From Polynucleobacter sp. 15G-AUS-farblos (GTDB lineage Bacteria; Pseudomonadota; Gammaproteobacteria; Burkholderiales; Burkholderiaceae): a DNA stretch of 64,000 bases. Of the stretch, positions 20,568-31,655 are shown piece after piece (position 1 is the stretch's first letter; each line of letters opens with the position of its first letter). The DNA lies in contig NZ_JACVOM010000003.1 in NCBI RefSeq assembly GCF_018882445.1, positions 297,381 through 361,380 on the forward strand, given 5' to 3'. A model generated the notes under the pieces. That model searched no databases. It saw nothing but the letters and a program-made list of their open reading frames with translations, and was not told the origin of the DNA. The translations under genes were made by a program, and so were the position numbers.

Positions 20568-22081
20568 GCCACCCCACTTGCTTGTCGCAAATGCCAATCA
20601 CTGGCCTGCTGATATTGATGTGCTACTTGTAACAAACGCGCCTCAGAAAAATAATTGCCAATCAATTGCATGCCGATTGGTAAATTCTTTGTATTAAATC
20701 CACATGGAACAGACATGGCTGGTAATCCTGCCAAATTGGTAGAAAGCGTATAAATATCTTCCAAATACATTTGCACGGGGTCTTTTGATTTCTCCCCCAA
20801 ACGCCATGCCACATCAGGGGCTACAGGCCCAAGGATGACATCACATTCTTTAAAGGCCGCTTGAAAATCAGCCGCAATAATGCGACGAATTTTTTGGGCT
20901 TGCAAATAATAGGCGTCGTAATAGCCGTGACAAAGTACATACGTGCCAATCAAAATACGGCGCTTTACTTCATCACCAAAACCTTGAGTGCGAGATTTTT
21001 GATACATGTCTCCGAGATCGCGATATTCATTTGCGCGGAATCCATAACGAACACCATCAAAGCGACTTAAATTGCTAGAAGCTTCTGCTGGCGCTAAAAC
21101 GTAATACACCGGAATAGACAATTTGGTTTTTGGCAAAGTCACTTCAATTAACTTTGCCCCCAAACTCTCAAGCGCTTTTGCTGCGTCGTTAACGGATTTG
21201 GCCACATCACTTGCTAAACCATCAGCAAAGAACTCTTTTGGTAGACCAACGCGCAAACCTTCCAATGGTTTTGCAGCATTCGAATTATTTTCTTGCCAAG
21301 GCTGATTGAGATAACGTCCATAGTCTTCACCAGAGTCCGCTAATGAAGTGGAATCCCGCGGATCATGCGATGACATGGCTGAAAGCAGCAAAGCACAATC
21401 TTCCGCGGTCTTAGCCATGGGTCCTGCCTGATCTAATGAAGAGGCATAAGCAATCATGCCGTAGCGAGAAACGCGCCCATAAGTTGGCTTAATGCCAGTC
21501 AAGCCACAAAATGCGGCTGGTTGGCGTATGGAGCCTCCAGTGTCGGTACCAGTGGCAATAGGAGCCAGACCTGCTGCCACTGCAGCAGCAGAACCACCAG
21601 ATGAACCCCCGGCGACATGCTCAGCATTCCAAGGATTTAAGACTGGGCCATAAGCGGAATTTTCATTAGATGAGCCCATAGCGAACTCGTCCATATTGGT
21701 TTTTCCAAGGCAAACCATTCCAGCACCATGGGGATTGGAATCATCTGGAATACCCAAGTTAGAAACCACTGTGGCATCAAAAGGGCTTTGATATCCCTCT
21801 AAGATTTTGGAGGCCGCAGTGGACTTCCAGCCCCTCGTTACAAAGACATCTTTATGGGCAATTGGGATACCAGTTAATTTACCCGATTGACCAGCAGCAA
21901 TAATAGAGTCTGCTTTACTAGCTTGCTCTAAGCTTAAGTGAGCATTCACATCAAGGTATGCATTCCACTGTTTTCCAGCCTCAATTCGATCTAAAAAATA
22001 CTGCGTTAGCTCGGTACTAGAAATCTCTTTTGCAGCCAAAGCTTTGGCCATTAAGGCGATAGGTGTGTTGTGCCAACTCAT
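20564..22081 (-). CDS. gatA: Asp/Glu-tRNA amidotransferase subunit A
   Basis: Amidase subunit that releases ammonia from glutamine for GatB. The Ser-cisSer-Lys triad is K77 (IAHKDVF), S160 (GGSSGGS) and S184 (TGGSIRQPA), with the spacing expected of GatA. The 505 residues are normal. It is overlapped by gatC upstream and gatB downstream, four bases each, which supports co-translation of the complex. Confidence 0.96.
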   Translation of the reverse strand: MSWHNTPIALMAKALAAKEISSTELTQYFLDRIEAGKQWNAYLDVNAHLSLEQASKADSIIAAGQSGKLTGIPIAHKDVFVTRGWKSTAASKILEGYQSPFDATVVSNLGIPDDSNPHGAGMVCLGKTNMDEFAMGSSNENSAYGPVLNPWNAEHVAGGSSGGSAAAVAAGLAPIATGTDTGGSIRQPAAFCGLTGIKPTYGRVSRYGMIAYASSLDQAGPMAKTAEDCALLLSAMSSHDPRDSTSLADSGEDYGRYLNQPWQENNSNAAKPLEGLRVGLPKEFFADGLASDVAKSVNDAAKALESLGAKLIEVTLPKTKLSIPVYYVLAPAEASSNLSRFDGVRYGFRANEYRDLGDMYQKSRTQGFGDEVKRRILIGTYVLCHGYYDAYYLQAQKIRRIIAADFQAAFKECDVILGPVAPDVAWRLGEKSKDPVQMYLEDIYTLSTNLAGLPAMSVPCGFNTKNLPIGMQLIGNYFSEARLLQVAHQYQQASDWHLRQASGVA

Positions 22082-22371
22082 TCAATGACCCTCGGCACCA
22101 AGAAATACCCCTCTTGCTGAGCAGGGGCTGATTGCATGTTTTCAACACGATGGTCAGCCTCAGTCACTTGATCTTCTCGCAAGGGCTGGGCAATCTCTCG
22201 CAAAAATAGAATAGGGTGAGCAAGCGGCTCTAGTCCGCTTGTATCAACAGCCTGCATTTCCTCAACCAAGGAAAAAACAGCCTGCAATTGAGGTAAAACT
22301 GCCTCGGCTTCTGCCTGACTTAACTCAAGCCTGGATAGGTGCGCAATGCGCTGGACATCATCAAGTTTCAT
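22078..22371 (-). CDS. gatC: Asp/Glu-tRNA amidotransferase subunit C
   Basis: Small subunit that wraps around GatA and links it to Gat[19 protein letters not shown] is the characteristic opening. The start at 22371 is preferred over an ATG six codons upstream because the family begins here, though the upstream one is close to AGGA. The gene is divergent from mreB with about 60 bases between starts. Confidence 0.92.
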   Translation of the reverse strand: MKLDDVQRIAHLSRLELSQAEAEAVLPQLQAVFSLVEEMQAVDTSGLEPLAHPILFLREIAQPLREDQVTEADHRVENMQSAPAQQEGYFLVPRVIE

Positions 22372-22408
22372 AGGGCGCTGGAGTATCATTCCTATATATT
22401 TTTATTAA

Positions 22409-23476
<1,068 letters not shown>

Positions 23477-23500
23477 GCGACATACACGTCGACCAGGGAA

Positions 23501-24430
23501 TTGCAACATAGCGCTCCACCACTTTTCAGACAGGGCATTCCGGCCTTACTTAAACTGATTGTCTGTCTGTCGATCAGCATTGCACTAATGCTGATCGATT
23601 TTCGTTTTAAAGCACTTGATCCTATTCGTAACAATGTAAATTGGGTTTTGCGCCCACTTGAATACGTCATGATGATGCCGCGCAATCTGTATGAAGCGAG
23701 CACAGAATATTTCACTACGCGTGGGACGCTAGATCAAGAAAATCAAACACTCAAAGTACGCCAAGCCGAACTCTCGCTGCTAGCAAATCAATCTGAGTTC
23801 TTAATGGTTGAAAACCAAAACTTACGAGAGTTAATGTCCTTGCAGAAACAAGTGCCATTCAAAACTTTGCCTGTAGAGATTTTGTTCAACCCCAGCAATC
23901 CAATCTCTCAACGGATTGTGATTAATCGCGGCAGTGAGGATGGCCTCAAACTGGGTAACCCGATTGCGAATGATGCCGGGATTTTGGGTCAGGTTGTTCG
24001 CATTTACGATCACTCTGCTGAGGTCTCCCTGCTCGAGGATCGGGATTTTGCTGTACCAGTCCAAGTGGCTCGAAATGGGCTCAGGGCAGCTGTTTTTGGA
24101 GCAGGACGTGGCAATCCCTTGGAATTACGCTATTTGCCGGTAGCCAGTGACCTCGAAGTTGGGGATATCTTGCTCACTTCTGGAATTGACGGGGTGTACC
24201 CACCCGGATTTGCTGTAGCAGTCATTAGCAAGATTGAACGTAATCTCGATAAAAACTCTTCTAATGTATTTTGCTCGCCCATAGCACCTGTGAATCGCTA
24301 TCGCCAAGCGCTAGCCTTTTTATATGACGCCAAATTTGATGCCAAGGCGCCAAGTGACGCAAATAAAGCGGGGACGCCTGCTACCAATACTCCAGGTCGT
24401 CGACAAACTCGTGCGCGAGGAATGCAATGA
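23501..24430 (+). CDS. mreC: Rod-shape protein MreC
   Basis: Bitopic membrane scaffold of the elongasome. One transmembrane helix lies near residues 12-30, then a coiled coil with many glutamines, then the two-barrel periplasmic domain (VVINRGSEDGLKLGNPI, LLTSGIDGVYPPGFAVAVI). The tail is Ala/Thr/Arg-rich. The start codon is TTG at 23501, only two bases after GGGAA, which suggests modest initiation or coupling to mreB. It overlaps mreD by four bases. Confidence 0.92.
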   Translation: MQHSAPPLFRQGIPALLKLIVCLSISIALMLIDFRFKALDPIRNNVNWVLRPLEYVMMMPRNLYEASTEYFTTRGTLDQENQTLKVRQAELSLLANQSEFLMVENQNLRELMSLQKQVPFKTLPVEILFNPSNPISQRIVINRGSEDGLKLGNPIANDAGILGQVVRIYDHSAEVSLLEDRDFAVPVQVARNGLRAAVFGAGRGNPLELRYLPVASDLEVGDILLTSGIDGVYPPGFAVAVISKIERNLDKNSSNVFCSPIAPVNRYRQALAFLYDAKFDAKAPSDANKAGTPATNTPGRRQTRARGMQ

Positions 24431-24951
24431 TCGATTTTGAGAGCGGCTATATTCTGCGCCCGGTAAATACGGTATTTATTTATTTCAGCTTGTTCTGCGC
24501 ATTGATGCTCAATATGCTTCCCATTGGAAACTATGGCTGGGTTCCTGATTGGCTGATTCTATGCATTGTATTTTGGAATATTCATCAACATCGTTACGTC
24601 AATGTCTTCTCAGCATTCATTCTCGGACTGATGATGGATGTCCATAATTCTGACTTGCTTGGCTTGCACGCTTTTTGTTATGCGCTTGTGTCTTACATCG
24701 CCGTCTCATGGCACAGAAGAATCGTAGCGCTCACAGTGCTTTCGCAAGCCTTGCATCTACTGCCCATTTTTTTATTAGTCTCTTTATTCCCAGTCCTAGT
24801 TCACTGGCTCCTTAGCGGTTCCCTTTACTGGTGGGGCTTAATAGGCGCTATTCAAGCGGTGATTGAGGCACTTTTATGGCCAATCGCTACTAGAATTTTG
24901 CTGGCGCCTCAACGACGTCCTATTGACGTTGATCACAATCGCCCCCTCTAA
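24427..24951 (+). CDS. mreD: Rod-shape protein MreD
   Basis: Integral membrane protein of about five helices and 174 residues, with the GLMMDVHNSDLLGLHAFCYALVSYI segment typical of MreD. Its start overlaps the mreC stop (ATGA), so the pair is translationally coupled. It lies eight bases before mrdA. Confidence 0.92.
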   Translation: MIDFESGYILRPVNTVFIYFSLFCALMLNMLPIGNYGWVPDWLILCIVFWNIHQHRYVNVFSAFILGLMMDVHNSDLLGLHAFCYALVSYIAVSWHRRIVALTVLSQALHLLPIFLLVSLFPVLVHWLLSGSLYWWGLIGAIQAVIEALLWPIATRILLAPQRRPIDVDHNRPL

Positions 24952-24959
24952 GAAGCTGT

Positions 24960-26867
24960 ATGGTTTCTTTTAAAAAGCCCAATCTCAATTCGTTTCAAGA
25001 GCGTATTCATATTGCGACTTTATTTGTCACGTTTTGCTTTTTGATTTTGGTTGCTCGCTTAGCGTGGTTACAGTTGGTTAGTCATAACAAGTATCATTTG
25101 CTCGCCGAAAGTAATCGCATTGCCTTAGTTCCAGCCCCCGCAAATCGCGGTCTCATTATTGATCGCAATGGCATCGTTATTGGTCGAAATTATTCTGCAC
25201 TGACCTTAGATGTGAATGCCGCAGAGGTCAAAGGAAATGTAGACCAACTCATTGACGATCTTTCTCAAATTGTGCTGATTTCACCTCGAGATCGTCGTAA
25301 TTTCAAAAGGTCGCTCGAAGATGCCCGCAATATGGGCACATTTCCCTTACGTTCAATGCTGACTGAGGCAGAAACTGCCCGATTTATGGCCAATCGCTAC
25401 CGCTTTCCAGGGGTAGAAATACGAGCCAGAAGCTTTAGAGAGTATCCCTATAACGAGTTGGGATCCCATCTGGTTGGCTATATCGGTCGAGTCTCTCAAC
25501 GAGATAAGGAGCGCATGCAGGCTGAAATTGAGGGCGCCAAGACCGATGATCCAGATGCATTGCAAGCCTCTTTTCTCCCAGGCATTCAATATGTTGGAAA
25601 GATTGGGCTAGAGCAAAGCTATGAAACGGTTTTGCGAGGCGTCCCTGGATACGATCAAGTTGAAATTACTGCCGGCGGAAAACCGGTACGCACCCTAGCA
25701 AGCTCACCATCAGTACCCGGAAAAAATGTGGTGCTCTCGGTAGATATCAAATTGCAATATTTGGTTGAGCAGTTGTATGGAAATTTTCGTGGTGCATTTG
25801 TTGCGATTGAACCTGAGACAGGTGATGTACTTGCATTCGTTTCTAAACCTAACTTCAACCCAAATGATTTTGTGGAAGGCATCGATTCAGTGACCTGGAA
25901 AGAGCTCAATGATTCTCCACAAAAGCCTCTATACAACCGACCTCTCAAAGGAATCTATCCGCCAGGTTCGACCTATAAACCCTTCATGGCTTTGGCTGCA
26001 CTGGAAACCAAGAAGCGCACACCTTCTCAAACTATTTCCGATCCAGGATATTTTGATTTTGGAAACCATACTTTTCGAGACGATAAAAAAGGTGGTCATG
26101 GCATTGTTGACATGCAAAAGTCCATTGTTGAGTCTTGCGATACCTACTACTATTTATTAGCCCGAGATATGGGCGTGAATATGATGCATGACTTTATGAA
26201 GCCCTTTGGTTTCGGACAAATCACTGGCATTGATTTAAAGGGTGAGTCAAAAGGAGTTCTCCCATCAACCGATTGGAAGAGGAACACCTTCAAAAAACCA
26301 GAGCAACAAAAATGGTATGAAGGTGAAACGATTTCCTTAGGAATTGGCCAGGGCTATAACTCCTTTACGATTTTGCAATTAGCACACGCTATGGCAAACC
26401 TTGCTAACAATGGTGTCGTCATGAAGCCTCACTTAGTTAAAGCAATCGAAGATCCATTTACACGCAAGAGAACACTCACGACGCCAAAAGAAAGTTATCG
26501 GATTGAACTCAACCCGGAAAATATTGAAGTCATTAAAAAAGCCATGGTTGAGGTCAATATTTCCGGAACCTCTGCATCCGTATTTAAAGGCGCTGGCTAT
26601 GTCGCTGGCGGCAAGACAGGAACTGCGCAGGTTTTCAGCTTAAATTCGAAAGAATATAACCACGGATCTACAGCAGAATTTTTACGCGATCATGCTTTAT
26701 ATATTGCATTTGCTCCCGCAGAAAAACCTACTATCGTCATTGCGATGGTTGTAGAAAACGCTGGCTTTGGTGCGCAATATGCAGCGCCAATTGCGCGTAA
26801 AGCTTTGGATTTTTATATCGAAGGCAAGTGGCCAAAGGAGGTTCCTGAATGGAAAAGAGCTCCATAA
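24960..26867 (+). CDS. mrdA: Penicillin-binding protein 2
   Basis: Monofunctional transpeptidase of the elongasome, partner of RodA. An N-terminal membrane anchor precedes the dimerisation domain (NRGLIIDRNGIVIGRN) and the transpeptidase domain. The SxxK motif has S337 and K340 (PPGSTYKPF), followed by the VESCDTYYY block and KTG in GGKTGTAQVF near residue 553. At 635 residues it is full length. The rodA frame begins inside its last 19 bases. Confidence 0.96.
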   Translation: MVSFKKPNLNSFQERIHIATLFVTFCFLILVARLAWLQLVSHNKYHLLAESNRIALVPAPANRGLIIDRNGIVIGRNYSALTLDVNAAEVKGNVDQLIDDLSQIVLISPRDRRNFKRSLEDARNMGTFPLRSMLTEAETARFMANRYRFPGVEIRARSFREYPYNELGSHLVGYIGRVSQRDKERMQAEIEGAKTDDPDALQASFLPGIQYVGKIGLEQSYETVLRGVPGYDQVEITAGGKPVRTLASSPSVPGKNVVLSVDIKLQYLVEQLYGNFRGAFVAIEPETGDVLAFVSKPNFNPNDFVEGIDSVTWKELNDSPQKPLYNRPLKGIYPPGSTYKPFMALAALETKKRTPSQTISDPGYFDFGNHTFRDDKKGGHGIVDMQKSIVESCDTYYYLLARDMGVNMMHDFMKPFGFGQITGIDLKGESKGVLPSTDWKRNTFKKPEQQKWYEGETISLGIGQGYNSFTILQLAHAMANLANNGVVMKPHLVKAIEDPFTRKRTLTTPKESYRIELNPENIEVIKKAMVEVNISGTSASVFKGAGYVAGGKTGTAQVFSLNSKEYNHGSTAEFLRDHALYIAFAPAEKPTIVIAMVVENAGFGAQYAAPIARKALDFYIEGKWPKEVPEWKRAP

Positions 26868-28000
26868 AAAAAATCAAGTCTATTTTCTTTGGTCTGTTTT
26901 CTGGACTTGATCGCCAGCTAGGCCTTATTCTGCTTGGCTTAGCGGCTATTGGCTTTTTTACCTTTTTATCATCAAGCCAAAATACTCCCGTTCTCATTGG
27001 AGATGAAATACGTAATCTTGCACTTTCATTTGCAGTGATGTGGATCGTTTCTCGTATCCCGCCGAAATGGCTGGAGATGGGAGCGGTATGGGTTTATGGA
27101 ATTGGTGTTGCGCTATTGATTGCTGTTGCTACTTTTGGATTAATTAAAAAAGGTGCACGACGCTGGCTAAATATAGGAATTGTTATTCAGCCATCTGAGC
27201 TCATGAAAATTGCCATGCCTCTCATGCTTGCTTGGTATTTTCAGAAACGCGAAGGCATTCATAAAACCTGGGACTATGGAGTAGCTGCCATTATTCTTGC
27301 CATCCCTGTTTTCTTAATCGGACGCCAACCTGACTTAGGAACTGCGCTGCTCGTTTTTGCTGCGGGACTATATGTGATTATTTTGGCTGGCCTACCCTGG
27401 AAATGGATTCTGCCATTTATTGGTCTAGGTGTGATTGGCATTCTTTTAATTATTATTTTTGGTAGCACGATTTGTGCTCAGGATGTGGTGTGGCCTTTAG
27501 TTCACAACTATCAAAAGCATCGCGTTTGCACCTTGCTTGATCCTAGTAGTGATCCGCTTGGTAAAGGATTTCATACGATTCAGTCAATGATTGCCATTGG
27601 CTCTGGAGGCTTCTTTGGCAAAGGATGGTTCCAAGGTACACAAGCCCACTTAGAATTTATTCCCGAGAAGCATACTGACTTTGTGTTTGCTGTCTTCTCC
27701 GAGGAGTTCGGATTTATTGGTAACCTTATTTTGCTAGCGCTATTTTTTGCACTGATTAAAAGAGGCTTGGCGATTTCAGCAAGTGCTCCGAATTTATTCA
27801 CTCGCTTATTAGGTGCATCAGTCACGATGATCTTTTTTACTTACGCCTTCGTTAATATTGGCATGGTAAGTGGCCTACTTCCCGTTGTGGGCGTACCTCT
27901 ACCATTTATTAGCTACGGCGGAACAGCGTTAGTGACATTAGGGTTTGGGGCAGGCATATTAATGAGCATTCATCGTCATCGCCGCTTAGTGCAAAGCTAA
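26849..28000 (+). CDS. rodA: Peptidoglycan polymerase RodA (SEDS family)
   Basis: SEDS glycosyltransferase with about ten membrane helices. Conserved segments include GARRWLNIGIVIQPSELMKIAMPL, RQPDLGTALLVFAAGLYV, EKHTDFVFAVFSEEFGFIG and LPFISYGGTALVT. The 383 residues match the family. Overlap with mrdA couples the polymerase to its cognate transpeptidase. A strong bidirectional terminator follows. Confidence 0.95.
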   Translation: MEKSSIKKIKSIFFGLFSGLDRQLGLILLGLAAIGFFTFLSSSQNTPVLIGDEIRNLALSFAVMWIVSRIPPKWLEMGAVWVYGIGVALLIAVATFGLIKKGARRWLNIGIVIQPSELMKIAMPLMLAWYFQKREGIHKTWDYGVAAIILAIPVFLIGRQPDLGTALLVFAAGLYVIILAGLPWKWILPFIGLGVIGILLIIIFGSTICAQDVVWPLVHNYQKHRVCTLLDPSSDPLGKGFHTIQSMIAIGSGGFFGKGWFQGTQAHLEFIPEKHTDFVFAVFSEEFGFIGNLILLALFFALIKRGLAISASAPNLFTRLLGASVTMIFFTYAFVNIGMVSGLLPVVGVPLPFISYGGTALVTLGFGAGILMSIHRHRRLVQS

Positions 28001-28026
28001 AGCCCTAGAGAAAAGTTATCAGAAAT

Positions 28027-28054
28027 AAAAAAGCCCGGCATGCCGGGCTTTTTT
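28027..28054. terminator. Bidirectional terminator between rodA and hup
   Basis: AGCCCGGCA/TGCCGGGCT forms a perfect nine-pair, GC-rich stem flanked by A6 and T6 runs, so it can end transcription from both rodA (+) and the converging HU gene (-). Confidence 0.93.
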
Positions 28055-28070
28055 ATCAACAAAGTAAGGA

Positions 28071-28355
28071 TTACTTCTTACGCTTGTTAACTGAATCTTT
28101 AAATGCCTTACCAGCAGAAAACTTAACTGTTTTAGCAGCAGCAATTTTGAGCGGCTCGCCAGTTTTTGGGTTACGACCCATACGTGCAGCACGCTTACCA
28201 GAAGCAAAAGTACCGAAGCCGATCAGTTGAACTGAATCGCCTTTAGTAACAGCTTTAATGATTTGCTCAATTGCTGAATTCAATGCGAATTCAGCTTTGG
28301 CTTTAGAGATCTCCGCGTCGTCAGCAATCGCTGCGATTAGTTCGGCTTTGTTCAA
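28071..28355 (-). CDS. hup: DNA-binding protein HU
   Basis: Histone-like nucleoid protein of 94 residues. The [10 protein letters not shown] opening, [28 protein letters not shown] arm and [12 protein letters not shown] tail are diagnostic. The start is TTG at 28355, seven bases after AAGGAG. Upstream in-frame codons reach an ATG at 28391 but give an extension with no HU homology. TTG initiation of such an abundant protein is notable. Confidence 0.93.
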   Translation of the reverse strand: MNKAELIAAIADDAEISKAKAEFALNSAIEQIIKAVTKGDSVQLIGFGTFASGKRAARMGRNPKTGEPLKIAAAKTVKFSAGKAFKDSVNKRKK

Positions 28356-28468
28356 GTGAAGCTCCTTATAGATATTGATGTCAGCGCACATTACGCTTAC
28401 ATGATTTTAACCACAAAAAATTACAAAAATAAAGCTGCGTTACAGCAATTTTTTAAAACAACTACATA

Positions 28469-28834
28469 TTATTCATCCAAAACTACTATATCGGAAACAA
28501 AATATTCAGTATCTCCAAAACAACTTGTAGGCAATCCAATATGCTGTTCGTATTTTAGAGCTACTTTTTTTCCTAAATTAGCATTGATTTTTTGTGCAAC
28601 TGCATCCTCACGCACCGTAAAGAGGAATTTTTCGGACAGTGTCCCTGGCATTGAAACAATTGCCAGCTCACCTTCCCAGGTTTTGCATATAAATCCCCGA
28701 TTGGAGAATTTTTGGACATATCCCGCACGTTCACCGCTTCCATAGCTCCAGGTCAGCATGAGCCATGTATAGGCCGCAAGACCCACTAAGCCAATTAAAA
28801 CAAGGCTTAAGAGCCATTTTGTAAAGCCATTCAT
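28469..28834 (-). CDS. Hypothetical single-pass membrane protein
   Basis: A 121-residue protein with one N-terminal transmembrane helix (WLLSLVLIGLVGLAAYTWLML) and a soluble domain containing WSYGSGERAGYVQKFSNRGFICKTWEGELA. This pattern recurs in betaproteobacterial proteins of unknown function, some misnamed 6-phosphogluconate dehydrogenase. No catalytic motif is visible. The start at 28834 is set by AAGGAG eight bases upstream. Confidence 0.75.
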   Translation of the reverse strand: MNGFTKWLLSLVLIGLVGLAAYTWLMLTWSYGSGERAGYVQKFSNRGFICKTWEGELAIVSMPGTLSEKFLFTVREDAVAQKINANLGKKVALKYEQHIGLPTSCFGDTEYFVSDIVVLDE

Positions 28835-28971
28835 GCGATATTCTCCTTGGTGAATCGTCCACATTTACCCTAATCGGGAATCGAAAACTCATCAATTAAG
28901 TATATTCGTATCTCATGCCGGTGCTTATTTCATAAGCAAATGAAGCACATTAGACAAAAGTCGAGAAAAGT

Positions 28972-29271
28972 TTATGGCTTCAGAATCTGCACAATTTGTT
29001 CGGGGCTGATAGATCCCCAAATTTCTAAGCGCTTTTTGCGACCATTTTGTCCAGAAATAAACTGAATCTGCTTTTGTGGAACTTTTAGTTGTTTTGACAG
29101 CCATGCCAGTAAAAGCTCATTGGCCTTGTTTTCCAGGGCTGGGGCTTGTAGCGATATCTTCAGGCAATCGTCGTAAGTGCCAACCACTTTTGTCTGCTTG
29201 GCGCCCGGCTGGCAATGGAGATTTAACGTAATTCCGTTAGGGGTTTTTTTTAACCAAATAGGCGTCATCAA
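28972..29271 (-). CDS. DUF167 (YggU-like) protein
   Basis: A 99-residue protein of the DUF167/YggU family: LNLHCQPGAKQTKVVG, LQAPALENKANELLLAWLSKQLKVP and ISGQNGRKKRLEI are the family blocks. Function is unknown. It is divergent from the carbonic anhydrase gene, with 19 bases between start codons. Confidence 0.88.
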   Translation of the reverse strand: MMTPIWLKKTPNGITLNLHCQPGAKQTKVVGTYDDCLKISLQAPALENKANELLLAWLSKQLKVPQKQIQFISGQNGRKKRLEIWGSISPEQIVQILKP

Positions 29272-29290
29272 AGTACTTTAAACTGAATGC

Positions 29291-29956
29291 ATGATTATGA
29301 AAAACTCCCAGGCATTAGATCATCTATTTGCAAATAATCGCGAATGGGCAGATGAAATGATTGCCAAAGATGCTGATTTCTTTAAGCGCCTAGTCAACCA
29401 GCAGGCTCCACAATACCTTTGGATTGGCTGTGCTGATAGCCGCGTTCCTGCCAACGAAATTGTTAATTTACTTCCTGGTGAGCTCTTTGTGCACCGAAAC
29501 GTGGCTAACGTTGTGGTGCACACAGACTTAAATTGTCTCTCTGTCATTCAATTTGCGATTGAGCTCTTAAAAGTGAAGCACATACTCGTGGTTGGTCATT
29601 ATGGCTGTGCAGGTGTGCATGCCGCCCTGAGCGATCGCCGCGTAGGACTTGCCGACAACTGGTTGCGTCACGTGAAAGACGTACATCAAAAACATGAGCG
29701 TTACCTCGGAGAGGTATTGCCTACACCCAAACGTCAAGACCGCTTATGTGAACTCAATGTCATTGAACAAGTAGTGAATGTATGCGAAACCACGATCGTG
29801 CAAGATGCCTGGGCAAACGGTCAAGACCTTACAGTTCATGGTTGGGCATACCGCCTTGATACAGGCATAGTGAAGGACTTGGGAATGTCCTGTAGCTCTA
29901 TAGAAGAGATGAAGGCGCGTTATGCCAAAACGCTTACGCGCTACGACGCCGAATAA
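29291..29956 (+). CDS. can: Beta-carbonic anhydrase
   Basis: Zinc enzyme that interconverts CO2 and bicarbonate. The zinc ligands and catalytic dyad are present: C47, D49 and R51 in WIGCADSRV, and H103 and C106 in GHYGCAGV. At 221 residues it belongs to the plant-type/Can group. The 3' end overlaps the next acyltransferase gene by 35 bases, implying co-transcription. Confidence 0.94.
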   Translation: MIMKNSQALDHLFANNREWADEMIAKDADFFKRLVNQQAPQYLWIGCADSRVPANEIVNLLPGELFVHRNVANVVVHTDLNCLSVIQFAIELLKVKHILVVGHYGCAGVHAALSDRRVGLADNWLRHVKDVHQKHERYLGEVLPTPKRQDRLCELNVIEQVVNVCETTIVQDAWANGQDLTVHGWAYRLDTGIVKDLGMSCSSIEEMKARYAKTLTRYDAE

Positions 29957-30851
29957 AGCCAGCTTGCTTAAACCCCTTTCAAATTACGCTGGGCTGGGCT
30001 TTTTAAAGCTAGTTTCATTGCTTCCCTATAAAGCCATAGTCGCTTTTGGTCATGGTCTAGGCTATATCGCAGCTTGCGTGCCGGGTGAACGCAATCGCGT
30101 AGTTAAAACTAATCTTCGCCTCTGTTTCCCGAATTTGGATGTCACAGAAATTGATCGTCTTTCTAAACAACACTGGCGCTTACTCGGTCGAAGCATCGCA
30201 GAAAAAAGCATTATTTGGCATGGCAGTATCAAAAAATTAAGCAAGATGATTGAAGTCAAGTCTGCCGTCGATCTCTCCAGTAGAAAGCCACGAATCCTGG
30301 TCAACATGCATTTCACTGGAATTGAAGGCAGCATTATTTTGAGCGCTCTTGCTAAGGAAAAAAATTGGCCGCGGACTTCTGGTTTCTTTCAAAGAATGAA
30401 GAATCCTTTCTTTAATCAAAAAATTATTGATTGGCGTAATCGTTTTGGCGGCAACTCCATTGACCGTCAGGGCAACTCAATCGAAATCATTCGGGAAATT
30501 CGCAAGGGGAGCTTTATCATCATCGCCCCAGATATTGATTTAGGCTTAAAAGATTCTGAATTTGTTCCGTTTTTTGGAATTCAAACCAATACGATTACGG
30601 CAGTATCCCGTTTAGCAAAAATTACTGGTGCCGAAGTTTGCATGATGACAACCACATTGAAAGCAGATGGCTCAGGTTATCTCTGTGAAATTTCTAAACC
30701 TCTAGAAAATTTTCCGGGACCGGACCCCAAAGCAGATACAGCTCGTTTGAATGCTTGTTTTGAACATGAAATTCGTTTGCGTCCCGCTGAATATTATTGG
30801 GTGCATAAGCGTTTTAAAAATAGACCTCACGGGGAAGCAAACCCCTATTAA
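29922..30851 (+). CDS. LpxL/HtrB-family lipid A acyltransferase, third copy
   Basis: A 309-residue paralog of the gene at 7758-8657: both share VVKTNLRLCFPNL, MKNPFFNQK, IAPDIDLG, VSRLAK.(S/T)GAEVC and AEYYWVHKRFK. The HX4E motif is NMHFTGIEG near residue 129. It has a basic N-terminus before the membrane helix. The start could also lie slightly downstream, as the first codons overlap can. The product probably acylates lipid A, and a different chain preference from the other copies is possible. Confidence 0.87.
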   Translation: MPKRLRATTPNKASLLKPLSNYAGLGFLKLVSLLPYKAIVAFGHGLGYIAACVPGERNRVVKTNLRLCFPNLDVTEIDRLSKQHWRLLGRSIAEKSIIWHGSIKKLSKMIEVKSAVDLSSRKPRILVNMHFTGIEGSIILSALAKEKNWPRTSGFFQRMKNPFFNQKIIDWRNRFGGNSIDRQGNSIEIIREIRKGSFIIIAPDIDLGLKDSEFVPFFGIQTNTITAVSRLAKITGAEVCMMTTTLKADGSGYLCEISKPLENFPGPDPKADTARLNACFEHEIRLRPAEYYWVHKRFKNRPHGEANPY

Positions 30852-30888
30852 GCTTCTGAATTAGGCACTTTTGTCCTATCATTAAGGG

Positions 30889-31641
30889 ATGAGTGAGCGT
30901 ATTGGGCTATTTGCCGATCTCCACAGTAATTTAGAAGCATTCGAAGCATGCATGGCCAAGGCTGAAGAGCTCGGCGTTACACGCATGGTGTTTTTGGGCG
31001 ACATCGTTGGCTATAACGCCGATCCCGCTGTGCTGATTGAACGAATTGCCGATTTGGTGAGTTCAAAAAAGGCGATTGCCGTGGTTGGGAACCATGACGA
31101 AGCCGTCTTCAAAGACTATCGCCTTCAGATGAATGCAAGTGCTAATGCAGCTATTGAGTGGACTAAGACTCAGTTACAAGATAACCATGTGCAATTCTTA
31201 AAAGAGCTGCCCCTGATCATCAAGGAAGAAAAGATTTGTTTTGTTCACGCCTCTGCACATAATCCTTCTGACTGGAACTACGTTACTGACAGCATGAGTG
31301 CATGGCGCTGTGTGCAAAACTCTGGGAAGAGCTATACCTTTGTTGGTCATGCGCATGAACAAGCACTCTTTTATCAAAGTGCCGTCGGCAAACTCATTCG
31401 TTTTGCGCCACATCCTGGTGATGAAATTCCAGTGCTACAACATCGCCAGTGGGTAGGGGTTGTTGGCTCTTTGGGGCAGCCTCGCGATGGAAATCCAGAA
31501 GCTTGTTTTGCCGTGTTTGAGCCAGACTCTGAAGCGCTCACATTTCATCGAGTGCCTTATGACTGGTTTACGGCCGCTGAAAAGGTAAGACGCGCAGGAT
31601 TACCTGAAGACTTAGCTAATCGCCTCATCACTGGCAGGTAA
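30889..31641 (+). CDS. Metallophosphoesterase (calcineurin-like)
   Basis: A 250-residue phosphoesterase: FADLHSNLEAFEACM is a DxH variant of motif I, FLGDIVGYNADP is GDxxGY, VVGNHDEAV is GNHD, and VHASAH and VGHAHEQ supply metal-binding histidines. This group includes PrpE/YfcE-like phosphodiesterases and protein phosphatases. It is 14 bases before a protein kinase gene, so a kinase/phosphatase pair acting on shared substrates is a fair guess. Confidence 0.85.
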   Translation: MSERIGLFADLHSNLEAFEACMAKAEELGVTRMVFLGDIVGYNADPAVLIERIADLVSSKKAIAVVGNHDEAVFKDYRLQMNASANAAIEWTKTQLQDNHVQFLKELPLIIKEEKICFVHASAHNPSDWNYVTDSMSAWRCVQNSGKSYTFVGHAHEQALFYQSAVGKLIRFAPHPGDEIPVLQHRQWVGVVGSLGQPRDGNPEACFAVFEPDSEALTFHRVPYDWFTAAEKVRRAGLPEDLANRLITGR

Positions 31642-31655
31642 ATTTCTGCTGCCCT